From the NCBI GenBank assembly GCA_037975125.1, contig CM075862.1, positions 65,142,078 through 65,206,077 on the forward strand: a stretch of 64,000 bases of DNA. The letters are read 5' to 3'. The notes beneath the pieces are model-generated. The model saw only the letters and a list, made by a program, of their open reading frames with translations. It made no database searches and was not told where the DNA came from. Of the stretch, positions 1-12,869 are shown one piece after another (the first letter of the stretch is position 1; the number at the start of each line of letters is the position of its first letter). The stretch comes from Latrodectus hesperus. Its lineage: Eukaryota > Arthropoda > Arachnida > Araneae > Theridiidae. The position numbers and the translations under genes were made by a program.

Positions 1-50
1 GGATAGGAACTATCAACCTTCTTAATTTGTAAAGACAATTTAGAATCACC

Positions 51-182
<132 letters not shown>

Positions 183-272
183 TTTCTATATTAATGTTTT
201 TAAGACGGTTGAATGCAGATACAAACCTTACTCTGCAACACGACAACAAAAAGGAAAGACAGGACCTATAAA

Positions 273-882
273 GTGCTGATGACTTTCAAGATTTAATATT
301 TAAAAAATATGAAGAAATTTAGGATAAACATAAATGGTCTAAAACTATTTAAGGAAATTTTACCAGGCCCACTAAATGTTGTATAAAGCTGAGACATATT
401 AATTAAAATCCTGTTTCTATTATGTGAATAAATATTCCAGATGTTATTGTTGCCAAAGGAAATATAGCAGAGTTAAGATTGGATGACTAATTTGTTAGAA
501 AATAATTTATTTAATTTTTTTATTATTCTTCGTGGCGTAAAAATATAAAGCTGTGCATAGATTAGTTTTGTAAAAATTTTAATATATGACGCGGGATATC
601 TCTCTTTGACATTTATTTTATTTGTTAATTTCTAAAGTTGTAACTATATAAATAATGGAAAATATAATTGGGCTTAATTACAAGCTTCATGCTTTGCTTA
701 AAATCTAATTTCAAAATAGTAATGGAATAAAATTAAAAATGCAGTTTTGTTAAATCTGTATTTTTGAAGAAGATGGACTAACTTACAAGTTTATGATGCG
801 CGTTTTATTCAGTATAAAAGGGGTATTAGGATAAATCTGTATAATACTAGCACTAGTAATTTAATCCTGAGAAAACAACGAT
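273..882. repeat. Segmental duplication copy A, left part
   Basis: This AT-rich non-coding stretch aligns almost end to end with 5835-6455. Shared landmarks in the same order include TAGGATAAACATAAAT, GCAGAGTTAAGATTGGATG, TATATAAATAATGGAAAATA and TTTAATCCTGAGAAAA. Identity by eye is around 80-87 percent with small indels, so the duplication is not recent. The alignment stops at the edge of the 892-2793 insertion and resumes at about 2803. Confidence 0.88.
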
Positions 883-928
883 TAATAAATTACAAGCGTC
901 TCGAGCCAGAGCCTGGAGCCTCGGCTCC
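883..928 (+). repeat. 9-bp target duplication and left TIR of the 1.9-kb element
   Basis: TAATAAATT at 883-891 is repeated exactly at 2794-2802. The adjoining 37 bases (892-928, beginning ACAAGCGTCTCGAG) are the reverse complement of 2757-2793 with six mismatches; the outer 14 bases are identical. The TIR is GC-rich against very AT-rich flanks. Confidence 0.9.
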
Positions 929-2793
929 CAGAAGATTTTGGCTATGATTCATTGACTTGGCGATGTAAAGAAAGCGATAAGTTTCTCTGGCTAGGAAGTT
1001 TATCTCATTGTTAAACATGGCGGATTTCACAGCTACGCTTTCCGTTTTCCTTTAGAAAAATGTATCGATTTAGTATTGTTATATTTTTATAAATATAACA
1101 AATTATTAGTTAATTAATTCATCGGGAATATAATTTCTTTGTATTATAAAAACAATGGATGTGTGTGTATTGCGTTTACATGATCTTTTCCTCTCTAAAG
1201 ATTAAACGACTTAGTATTGTTATATTTTCGTAAAAATAAGAAAGAATTTGTTTATTAATTCATTGTGAATATAATGTCTATGCATTATTAGAACTATTAA
1301 TTATTTATTCATAAATAATTTACTATTGTTTATAAATATGTAAGTTGTTATGTTTATTAAACAGATTATGCATAAACCCTTTTGACATTATTGCAAACAA
1401 AGTAGCTGAAAAATATTTTATACGAAGTTTCTACTTAAGAAAGAATTTTATTTTTTGAAATTTATTTAGCTTGATATTTTGATTTATCTAAAGGAAGAGA
1501 AGAATTGTAGTTAATATTATATGATTCATTGTTTCTTTACAAAAATATTTCTCCTAATTCAGATTCTTTATTTTAATCACTGTTCAAATTCATCACCATC
1601 ATGAGAACAGTATATTTTTTCATCAAGTACATCCTCACTGGGTACCTTCTGCTGAAATAGTTTTCTTCGAGAACTCATCTCTTTCATTTTCAGTTAATTT
1701 TATGTTTGTACACTATTCTTTAGAAGTAAAACGGCTAACAAGAATAGGAAAATAATCTGGAGCTCAAAATTGAGCTGCTTATGAAAAAAGTTTTGAAGCA
1801 ATATTTGTGGCTTTGGGCACGGAGTCATCCCAATGTTATATGAATTCTGAGAAATTTAGTGAAAAAAATTTATTTAGTTTCACCCTCAGTTTTTTACATA
1901 CGATATTTTATTCCCATTTATATTTATAATATCTTTATTAAAACACAAAAATCAGAATGAAATGTTATACTGAGTGTCTTTTTATTCATATAAATGAAAT
2001 TTATAAATTTTCCCGTTTTTAAAGAATATAAATCTTTTTGTATTTCAAATAAATGAGTCGCATTCTTAAATTGAACTACAGATGTTCAATATTTACAACT
2101 TGTGATATATCTTATTTTGAATTTTTAATTTAAAAAATAGACAATGTACACACTAAATAGCAAAATATTTTTTATTCAGCGGTTTTTTATTGAAATTTAT
2201 ATTACATACAAAGTTTATTAAAACAAATCATGTGTGCAAAAAATGCTTTAAACAATTTTTATTTTGAATTAACAGATATTTTAATTTTGGCTTTGGAAAA
2301 AAAACTTGAGATGCTAATTTATAATTAAAGCATGATAGTGTCAAAAACAATTTAGTCAAATTAATTTTATCATGGGAATACAGAAATAAGAAGGAAACGT
2401 GATAATGCAATTCACACTTCTTTGTTACTTTCATATTATCACATCCACCTTATCTGCGAAAAAATAAATGTCTTCAGCACCATATAAAATACAAATAAAG
2501 TTGTTATCTATTTCTATTTTAAATATGGTGCTAAGATATAAGCAAACTATTCCGCTTTTCCTTCATATTTCGAAAAAATATTAAAACTTGCAAACATATA
2601 TAAACAAATCGACTAACACGAACCTCGTTTCAAATTAGACCGGGGAATAAGAAAACATAGGGTTACTAATATTAAGTCTGAACAATAGTCACATTTTACA
2701 CCGCCAAATTATTGCAACTACTCTCTTCAAGTGCGCATGCGTTAGAATTCCCATTTGGAGCCGACGTTCCGGGCCCGGTCTCGAGACGCTTGT
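892..2793. mobile_element. Non-autonomous DNA transposon, 1.9 kb, 37-bp TIRs, 9-bp target duplication
   Basis: The element is 1902 bp long, with 37-bp imperfect TIRs starting ACAAGCG and flanked by a perfect 9-bp direct repeat. Copy B of the surrounding segmental duplication (about 6450) lacks it, which shows independently that this is an insertion. The interior is AT-rich, has no transposase frame of meaningful length, and contains a tandem repeat (1068-1300). A 9-bp duplication is known for Mutator-like elements and is close to the 8 bp of hAT and P and the 8-9 bp of Merlin. The superfamily cannot be assigned without a transposase. It is probably mobilised in trans by an autonomous relative. 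Confidence 0.85.
1068..1300. repeat. Two-unit degenerate tandem repeat inside the 1.9-kb element
   Basis: Positions ~1068-1160 and ~1207-1300 share TTAGTATTGTTATATTTT, an AATTCAT..GAATATAAT block and a following TATTAnnA block, at a period of about 139 bp. Subterminal repeats of this kind are common in non-autonomous DNA transposons and may bind transposase; that role is inference. Confidence 0.6.
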
Positions 2794-2802
2794 TAATAAA
2801 TT
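2757..2802 (-). repeat. Right TIR and 9-bp target duplication of the 1.9-kb element
   Basis: 2757-2793 is the reverse complement of the left TIR (31 of 37 matches), ending CTCGAGACGCTTGT. It is followed by TAATAAATT (2794-2802), identical to 883-891. Confidence 0.9.
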
Positions 2803-3618
2803 TTTATATAGTTTTTTGTATTAGTTTGTATATTTATAAAAGAGCATTATATAAATATATCTTCCCTTGGTTGACCTCATAAATTCTTTGAATGTTTCCA
2901 ATTTTTTATGTCATTGAGAAACATCATTTATTGTACATATAATTATGACTACCAATATAAATGTAATGAAAATTTTTGTTAGTTATATATCACTTACTTC
3001 CTGACTTGGACTATTATTGGAGTCCTTTAAGAAAAATATTATATTGAATTTATGATCAAAATAAGACTTTAAACCGAAGCACCAAATACTACTTAAGACA
3101 TTACGATACGTACATTTTATTAATCAAATTTCATCCTAAGTGTTTTATATTTAAAATATTTAATTACAATTGTTTAATCTTAAGTTTTGTTTTTGAATTC
3201 TGACTGAAAGATTTACCTATAATAGGCATTAAGTTAATATGCATTATGATTTGAATTTAAAAAAATGAAATAGATAATAACCCATTAAAAATGAATTGTG
3301 TGCATAAAAAGTTTTAAAATTTTAAAAGTTTCTAAGTATTCATGTACCTGATTTACATTATTACATAATTATTACATGCTTTAACATAATTTAACATAAA
3401 CATGAGCATGTAATGCATAATTATTACATGATAATGTTTCTGAAGTTAATTTAATTAACTTTATTAACGAATTTTAAAATAACAATAAAATCAGGGTAAT
3501 TACTTTTTTCAGTTAACATATTTTAATTATGTTTTCAAATACTTATTTTTATTGACTTTAATATGAAATTATTCGAACTTTTTATGTGTATATTATATCA
3601 TATTTCTTTGTATTAGGC
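2803..3618. repeat. Segmental duplication copy A, right part
   Basis: Continues the alignment with copy B at 6470-7160. Shared blocks include CATAAATTCTTTGAATGTTT, CAATATAAATGTAATGAAAA, TTTATGATCAAAATAA, AAAATATTTAATTACAATT and GACTGAAAG. No open frame is conserved between copies, so this looks like duplicated non-coding DNA. Confidence 0.87.
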
Positions 3619-4140
3619 GAGGCACAAGAACAATCTGAACCCAACCATGCGAGAATTAGTACAGACCATCAACGTCTAACGACAACGGTCAAGAGGCTGC
3701 TGACAAGAAAGTTAGATCGTTAGGTTTTTATAACCTAACAACGACTAATCAGTGTCATGCTCTAACAATTGTGCTTCCTAGCGTTCCAAGTACAAAAATA
3801 AAATGAATTCTTTACAAATTTGGACTTAAGACACATTTGATTTGAGCCTTCTCCCAATTCACGATCCCATTCCATCAATTAGACATTGGTCTTTACTCGT
3901 TGTAACTTTTGCAATTTGAATTAAATGGACCACTGCACAAAAACACCAAGAAATTCGGAGAAGAGTGTGAGCAAACGAAAAGCGTGTTTTGTAAATCCTG
4001 ATTATAAAGTTTGCACCGCCTCTGGTCCCGCCCATCCTTATGGTCCATTCTTATGGCTCATTTACCCGTTCTTATGGTATTCGACGTACATGACTTGTAT
4101 CATTGTCTCGAAGTAGTGGCTTTAAATAAAGTTCAGATAC
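3619..4140 (+). other. GC-richer segment: possible exon or retroposed 3' end
   Basis: Base composition rises sharply just past the end of duplication copy A. The segment begins after a pyrimidine-leading TTTCTTTGTATTAG that could be a splice acceptor. One frame from there stays open for about 33 codons, another for 20 codons. The segment ends near an AATAAA at about 4125. A 21-base perfect hairpin (GTTAGGTT stem) sits at 3719-3739. No family is recognised. It could be a terminal exon, a pseudogene or a transposon piece. Confidence 0.3.
3925..4116 (+). CDS. Hypothetical 63-residue open frame
   Basis: This ATG-initiated frame (MDHCTKTPRNSEK...) ends in TAG and has an AATAAA about 10 bases downstream. 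The C-terminal half is hydrophobic and carries three near-copies of TTCTTATGG, giving recurring Tyr-Gly-Pro-Phe-Leu-type residues. No homologous family is recognised. A chance frame is the default explanation; composition and the nearby poly(A) signal are the only reasons to list it. Confidence 0.15.
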   Translation: MDHCTKTPRNSEKSVSKRKACFVNPDYKVCTASGPAHPYGPFLWLIYPFLWYSTYMTCIIVSK

Positions 4141-5045
4141 TTTCAAGAAATTTAAAACATGCAAATTAATTAATTTTGAACATAGTGTTTTTTTAAAAAA
4201 CAGAACTACAGATATTTAATGAGAGTTCAATATTATTTTACACAAATATACGAGTATATAAATTTTAATCAGATACGTCTCTGTATGATATCATCATTTA
4301 GTTATTTCTTTTAAATCCCATAAACCATGTTAAAACTCTTAGAATTTAATTTAGTCAAATATAACTGAGCCTTAGAATTACTGTGGTAATAAAGAAATGT
4401 TGATAATGATATTTTGGTAAAATATTATAAGCATTAGTCGCCAACAAGTATAGGGCAACAAACATTGATTTATTCTCAAACACACTTAATACTTGTGTGT
4501 TACAAGTATTTTAGTAGCATTAAGAAGTAAAAAAGATATATCTTCAACACATCAAGCTTAAGCCTACTAATCTTCAGTATCTATCGAGAAACTTAAGGAA
4601 AAAGTTTACTGAAGAAAACATGTTTGGCGACGGTCTTATTTTTGTTACTTAGCTCCGTATTTTCGTCATGTAAAAATCACATCAGAAATGACATCTTTTT
4701 CATTACAATAAATTTTTTTTATATTATTTACTCTTTAAAATAATGGATTTCATTTTATATTTCATTAAAATATATCTAAATAATGTTAATATAATTGATG
4801 AATCCATGATAGGAATTAAAATATAAAAATATCTATTTTCACAAACTCATTTCTATAAAAATTTGAGCACCAAGAAATGATTGAGGTGACATAACAAAAC
4901 TTGTCGTGAAAGTGTATGTTAAGAAGATATGCAAATGATTAAAAAAAAACAATATGATTGCGAACTTCATTCTCTTAAGAATATGAAATAGGTAAGGTGA
5001 GCTTGTTTGAGTAAATTTATTATTTTGCAAAGGAAAAGCTGGAGT
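4141..5045. other. AT-rich spacer, nothing recognised
   Basis: No coding similarity, TIRs or tRNA-like boxes were seen. An 88-codon minus-strand frame at 4839-5105 overlaps the transposase remnant that follows and has no recognisable content. Confidence 0.6.
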
Positions 5046-5049
5046 AGAC

Positions 5050-5425
5050 ATGCTGTTACGCAGACAATATGAACAGCTGTCAGAATTCGAGAGGGGAAGA
5101 ATCATCGGAATGATGGAAACTATGTGGTTAGGTCCCGAATAGCTCGTGAAGTAGGATGTTCTGATTTTACTCTGAAAATGTGTTGGAACCAGTGGAGAGA
5201 AGTAATGTAATTTACATGGCGACCAGGCTCAGGACTTCCTGGGCAAACAAGTTGTCGAGAAGTTCGGCACATCATCCGTAGAGTCATTTGTCTCATTGTC
5301 TGCTATACATAGACATAGGTAGTATCTTCACTATGGGTCCTTCTGTCTCCCCGATCTATTGCAAGGCGCCTAGCTGAAGGAGATTCGATATTGCGAGGGC
5401 AACTAGTTACCGATAGAACTGGATG
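5050..5425 (+). pseudogene. Tc1-like transposase, N-terminal DNA-binding region, decayed
   Basis: From the ATG at 5050 the translation reads RRQYEQLSEFERGRIIG, the typical opening helix of a Tc1-family transposase DNA-binding domain. After a frame change it continues as IAREVGCSDFTLK and WNQWRE, then GSGLPGQTS, the GRP-type linker between the two helix-turn-helix subdomains. A last block, RSIARRLAEGDS, belongs to the second subdomain and ends at a TGA at 5423-5425. Several frameshifts and stops are needed. The DDE catalytic domain is absent and no TIRs were found at either side. It is a dead fragment of a Tc1 element. Confidence 0.8.
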
Positions 5426-5834
5426 AACTGTTGAAAATACTTTTGAACTTTTAACTTCTTCATCACAGATTTATAATTCATTTTGATTAAAAATAGTTAT
5501 TTTCTTTTAAATTCAGTACTCAATAATCAAAATTTTTAAGGTAAAAGCATATAAAGTTGAATTGAGTTCAAGAAAAAAGTTAATAAATAAAGCCATTTTA
5601 AATGATAAAAGTCCAATCAGTATATTTTCAAATATAAAAACAAAACTAATTTAAGGAATATTTCATTTTAAGTAGTTTCTTAATGTATCTCACAAATATG
5701 CACTCAAGTTTATAACTTTGTAACTATTTAGGTTTTTTCATTTGAATTTTTTTTTAATTTTTAAGTAAACTATTATAAAAAATAACGCATTTTAATTTTG
5801 TACCGGTTTAAATTATAATATTTTGATTAATAAT
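5426..5834. other. AT-rich spacer, nothing recognised
   Basis: Only A/T-rich sequence with short homopolymer runs separates the Tc1 fragment from duplication copy B. Confidence 0.6.
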
Positions 5835-7160
5835 TGCTGATGACTGTCATACAATTAACACTTAAAGAATGAAGAAACCTAGGATAAACATAAATTGTCT
5901 AAAACTATTTAAAGAAAAATTAATCAGGCCACACTAAATTTGGTGTAAAGATGAGACTTATTAATTAAAATCCTGTTTTTATTATGGGCTTAAATATTCC
6001 AGATATTATTGCTGCCTAAGGAAATGTAGCAGAGTTAAGATTGGATGCCTAATTTGTTAGGAAACAATTTATTTATTTTATTTATTCTTTATGACGTATA
6101 TATATAAAACGGTGCTTTGATTAGTTTTGTAAAAATTATAATTTATGACTCGTTTTCTTTGACTGTTATTTTATTTATTAAATTCTAAAGTTATAATTAT
6201 ATAAATAATGGAAAATATAATTAGACTCATTTGCAAGCCTCATGCTTTGCATAAAATTCAACATTAAAGTAGTAATGAAATGAAAATAAACATGCAATTT
6301 TGTTAAATTAGTATTTTTTAACAAGTTAGGCTACCTTATAAATTTGTAATGTGCCTTTAATTGATTAAGGGGTGTTAAGATCAAAGGGTATGTTATTAGC
6401 ACTGGTAATTGGTAATTTAATCCTGAGAAAAGAAGTATTAATACATTGTTTTTAATAACAGTTCTTATATTTATAAGAAAAAAAACAATGTAAATATATC
6501 TTCTCTTGGTGGAACTCATAAATTCTTTGAATGTTTCCAATACATTCTTTAATGTTATTGAGAAACTCTATTTTTATATACATATTATGATGATTATCAA
6601 TATAAATGTAATGAAAATTTTGTTAGCAATATATCATTTAATTCCTGAATTACACTGTTATTACATTCATATAAGAAAAAAATGTCATTTATGATCAAAA
6701 TAATACTATCGGCCGAAGTAACAAATACTTCAAAGGACATTATGATACTTACATTTTAGTAATAAAACTTCATTATAAGTATTTTATATTCAAAATATTT
6801 AATTACAATTATCCAATTCAAAATTATGTTTTTGAATTCCGACTGAAAGCTTTACCAAAATTAAAATAATACGAATAATTATCCTTTGAAAACGAATTAT
6901 GCACGTAAGCTCTGCTAAATGTTAAATTATTTCTAAGTATGCATGTATTTACATATAATTCATGTTTCTAAAGTAAATTTAATAAAGAAACGGATATTAG
7001 CGACTTTTAAATTAACTTGAAAATTAGAGATGTTATTGTTTCATTTAAAATACTTTAATAATGTTTTAAAATACACTTATTCCTATTGAATAATATAAAA
7101 TAATTCAAACTTTTATTCATGTTTTTATGTGTACATTATTTCGCATTTCTATGAATCTTT
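5835..7160. repeat. Segmental duplication copy B (uninterrupted)
   Basis: Collinear with 273-882 plus 2803-3618. The junction corresponding to the transposon insertion lies near 6450 (GAAAAGAAGTATTAATACA), where no TIR sequence is present: this is the pre-insertion state. Subtracting the insertion, the two copies lie about 3.65 kb apart in direct orientation. Short frames at 6331-6540 and 6506-6694 are not preserved in copy A. Confidence 0.87.
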
Positions 7161-9014
<1,854 letters not shown>

Positions 9015-9019
9015 CTTAT

Positions 9020-10140
9020 ATAATCTTCTCTTCTTGAACTACAGCTATTTGCCATCAGGCCGTCTCGATGCTATAAATTTCTTCATCTCTTATCTCGCAT
9101 GTCCTTCAATCATTTTGCCATTTATTTATACACCTAGTTCTCGGCCTTCCTCTATTTTTTCCCTCTGAAGTTTAGAAGCATAATTTATTATCAGTATTTT
9201 TATTATCAGCAATTTCATATTTATCTCGAGATGCGTGTCCTAGCTACCTTGCTTGTCCAGGCTTGTTCACACTGGCTAGGATAGATTCTCTGTATTTTGA
9301 TTGTAACTAATGGTTATGTCATATCCTTCATTTCCCGCTTTGTCTTAGACTACTAAAATTTTTTCTTAAGATTTTTTCTCTAATGGCAGCTTCTTTTCAT
9401 CTGCTTGGTTAATCACCCAATATTAGCTGCTTTATAAAAACTTATGTCATGAATATTAGCATTTTTACTTTGTTTCTTATGTATTTAAATTTATTTCGCA
9501 ATCAATGATAACACCGTTAGCTACTTTGATTTTGTATTTAATTTTTACCATTTATGGCAATACTTGCTGTTTACACAGTGTTTATGTGAACTTATACTTT
9601 GAATTCATAGTCATTAAATTTTAATTGTTACATTTTTGAGCTATTGTTCGTTATTGAAATGAAATGTGATATTTTCATCATTGGCTAGCAATCCCATGTT
9701 CTTCTCAGTTTTTTAAGTGCGCTGATAATTTTTTTGCTGAAACTGTATTAATTTTACCAATGATAAAAAAATAATATTATCTATTTCTTTCAAAACAATG
9801 GTTTCAGCATTTAATCTAAGTAACATAGACCTTAATTGGTTTCCCTGCTGTATATTATGTAGATGACATGAAAGGGAATATCCTTGTTTCAGCTTTTTAT
9901 CTACAAGGAATCCTCGAATAAATTTAATTAAAATTTCGCGCTGTTGATTGCCGTTCTTGTGATGTTAACCAATTTTTCTACTCTACTTCCATCTTTAATA
10001 TTATCCGAAAAATTTTTCTCGCTATTAATGCAACTGTAAACTATTCTAAAATCGATAAGAATGTGGAAAGTATTTGTATCATATTCTCCAGATTTTCAAT
10101 CATATGTCTAATGTCTGTTCTTGATCTATATTTGATAGGC
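9020..10140 (-). pseudogene. Non-LTR retrotransposon reverse transcriptase, decayed
   Basis: Read on the minus strand from 10140 downward, pieces of a LINE RT appear in family order. First come a FQKGLSNIDQ-like block (the FRKGRST-type motif) and LKQGYSLSC (the GLRQGD-type motif before the catalytic site). Then follow a KFNDYEFK block and ADEKKLPLEKK, the region preceding the C-terminus. RGRPRTR..NKW at about 9130-9170 is the arginine-rich tail common in endonuclease-RT elements of arthropods. Stops and frame changes are dense and the catalytic aspartates are not convincingly readable. The 5' part (endonuclease) is missing, since the next element begins at 10141. Family-level naming is inference. 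Confidence 0.72.
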
Positions 10141-12869
10141 CTTTTTGGAATCAACACAGATATTTCTCTATTACTCTGCAAGTGCAAGTAACTTGTCTTT
10201 GCCACAAAAAGTCAAAGCTTTGCGAAGACGCATGAAATCAACACCTCAACCAGCAAGAGGATTAGCGCTTCAAGCTTTTAAAAAAGAACTGGTTATTTAT
10301 AAGCGTTCAATCCAAGAAGCCAAGTTAAGTAGTTGGCGCAAATACTGCACCAATAACAAGGATTTATATTGCACACTGCAGAAGGTCGCTATGGGCAAAA
10401 CATTCAAGCCAACTCTCTTAACAAATAATGATACAGGTCCACAGCTCAAAAGACAAATCATAGTGGAAGATATTATAAACAAAATAATGACTTCTTGTTT
10501 TCCTGAAGACAGCATTGAAGAAGATTCACACCACCAAAAACAAATTCGAAATTCCCTAATATTAAATACTACTCCAAATGACCAATGGTTCACAAAACAA
10601 GAAGTCACTCACGCCTTTAGAATACTTAAAACAGGAAATGCTCCGGGACCGGATGGTATAGATGATGCTCTTGTCAAGGCTATTCACTATTCTGCACCAT
10701 CACTCTTTAATATACTATTTAATAGGTGCTTGGAACTACACTTCTTTCCCTGTACTTTTAAAAAGGCCAAATAACATTTTTTCTAAAAATTGGGAAAAAG
10801 CCAAATCAACCTGGATCCTACAGACCTATCTGTCTTCTGCCGGCAATAGGTAAGGTATTGGAAAAAGTGCTGGTAGAAAGAACGAGTTACCATCTCGAAA
10901 ATAATAAGAAGCTGAGCGAATTACAGTTTGATTCGAGCTAATAAATCAACAGAGCATACTTTGAAAAACCTGATAAAAAAGATTGAAGAAAATAAAAACA
11001 GAAGACACTACACAGTAGTAATCAGCCTAGATCTCAAAAGCGCTTTTGACTCAATCTGGTGGCCAAGAGTGCTAGATAAAATAGCCAAGCTTAATTGCCC
11101 CAACAATTTATTTAAGATGTGGTACACTTTCTCACCGATAGAAAGAGTTTAATTAAACACGATGGAGGTTTTGTACTACACCACCATAACAGAAGCTGTC
11201 CGCTGGGGTCCTGTGGGGAACCATTGCTTTGAAACATATATTTTAATGATTTCCTTCTCCAGAAATGGCCAAATAAAACATCATTGCAAGCATTTGCCGA
11301 TGATGCACTGGTCATTGGTTTCGGCAAAAACAAAAGAGCAGTTAAAGCTAACAGCCAATATTGCACTCTCACAATCTGAAGATTTGTATAAGGAGCATAA
11401 ATTAATTACAGCCCATGAAAAGACTCAAGCCATCTTTTTTGGCAGCAGCAATAAGTGCTTAAAATCATATCCAAAGATTGAAATTTGTGAACGAAGCATT
11501 AATAAAGTTAAGGAAATGAAATATTTAGGAGTAATTCTCGATTGCTAACTATCATGGCTCCCTCACATCGGGCAACAAAATATAAAGACTATAGCTATTG
11601 TAAACTAGCCTAAGATGAACAACGAATAGAAACTGAGGTGTAAATGCCAGAATTCTTAAAATTTGGTATAAAACCATTATTTAAAGAATGATATGCTATG
11701 GATCAGCAGTCTGGGCAGAACCAATGAGAAGCAGAAAATTCAGACAGCTATCCAGTTTGCAGATGACACTTCACTTTAACTATCACTAGATGTTTCCGCA
11801 CGACTTCTACGGCAGCATTAAATATCTTGGCAGGAGTATTTCCATTACATTTAATGTTCAACTAGAAGCTGCTAAATCTAACATTCTCCAGCATCAAGAA
11901 AAAATCACTTTCCTGGATGCAATTTATAACCCAGGTGACTTTGAAATTCTCTTTAAATCATTATTCCACCCAGCAACACAGATGGAAGGGATAATGGTTC
12001 ACACTTCGTATCCTACACAGTGCCAAGGCATTCATCAGCGCTTTTTCACGGATGGCTCAAAAATAGAAGGCCAAGTGGGAGCAGCTTTCTGCATTTTCGA
12101 AAATGGACAGGGGAGTGATTATTGGCAGGGACAATTAGGAGAGTCTAACAGTGTTTTCCAAGCAGAATTGGTTGCGATCGATAAAGCATTAAAATATATA
12201 GCCGAAAATAATTTATACAAGGCAGTGATTTGGTCAGACAACCAATAAGCTCTTTTGGGAATATATAATCCATATCACTGAAGACCACTGATGCAGGACA
12301 TTCAAAATCGACTCAGGACATTTACCAATAGATGGGAAATTTGTCTTCACTGGATCAAGGCTCATGTCGGACATACTGGTAATGAAAGAGCTGACACACT
12401 GGCAAAGCAAGCTGCCAAAGCATGCTCAAACACGCAAGATATTGAATTAAAATGTCCCAAATCATACTTGATTTCTAAATTACGCAACCATTTACTAATG
12501 GCCTGGCAACAGGAATGGAATGAGGCAGAACAAGGTAGATAGACATACAGCCTTAAACCCTTTGTCTCTCTTGATTTTCTAGTCAAGAACCACAAAGAAG
12601 CACAGTTTCTTTCTGGACATACTCCAACACCGGAGTATCTCAATAAAAGGGGTAGGGCTCCAAATTGTGCTTGTTAATGCGATCAAGTTGGGACCATTGT
12701 TCATTACGAGTTTGAAAGTGATTTCACAAAACAATGACACCTAAAAATGCCTAAAACCTCGGAGGAACTAACTCCGTTTCTCCGCTATGCTAGCAAAACT
12801 CCTTCTCTTCTGCGTAAGATAAATAACATAATCTGTTTTATATATGAGAAAAGGATCCGAACTCTGTAA
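10141..12869 (+). mobile_element. Non-LTR retrotransposon ORF2 (RT, RNase H, CCHC), 5'-truncated and frameshifted
   Basis: A 209-codon open frame (10145-10774) carries the pre-RT linker and RT block TGNAPGPDGID. After a frame change come QPGSYRPICLLPAIGKVLE, then VVISLDLKSAFDSI (10928-11152) with the first catalytic aspartate. FADD at 11293-11304 is the RT catalytic motif, and MKYLGVILD lies in the next segment. RNase H follows at 11790-12400 with FTDGSK, QAELVAID, WSDN and HVGHTGNERAD, the acidic active-site set plus the handle region. A C-terminal Cys/His knuckle (NCAC..CDQVGT..HY) lies at about 12660-12715, and the last readable codons stop at about 12869. RT plus RNase H plus CCHC is the layout of I/R1-group LINEs. 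At least four frame breaks and internal stops make it dead; the endonuclease domain and ORF1 are absent. Confidence 0.9.

Noticed and set aside
3719..3739. GTTAGGTT hairpin as interstitial arthropod telomere repeat (TTAGG)
   Set aside because: Only a single unit on each strand; not a tandem array.
9856..9870. YVDDM-like plus-strand reading, resembling an LTR-type RT active site
   Set aside because: No RT sequence surrounds it on the plus strand; the segment is part of the minus-strand LINE remnant, so the match is chance.
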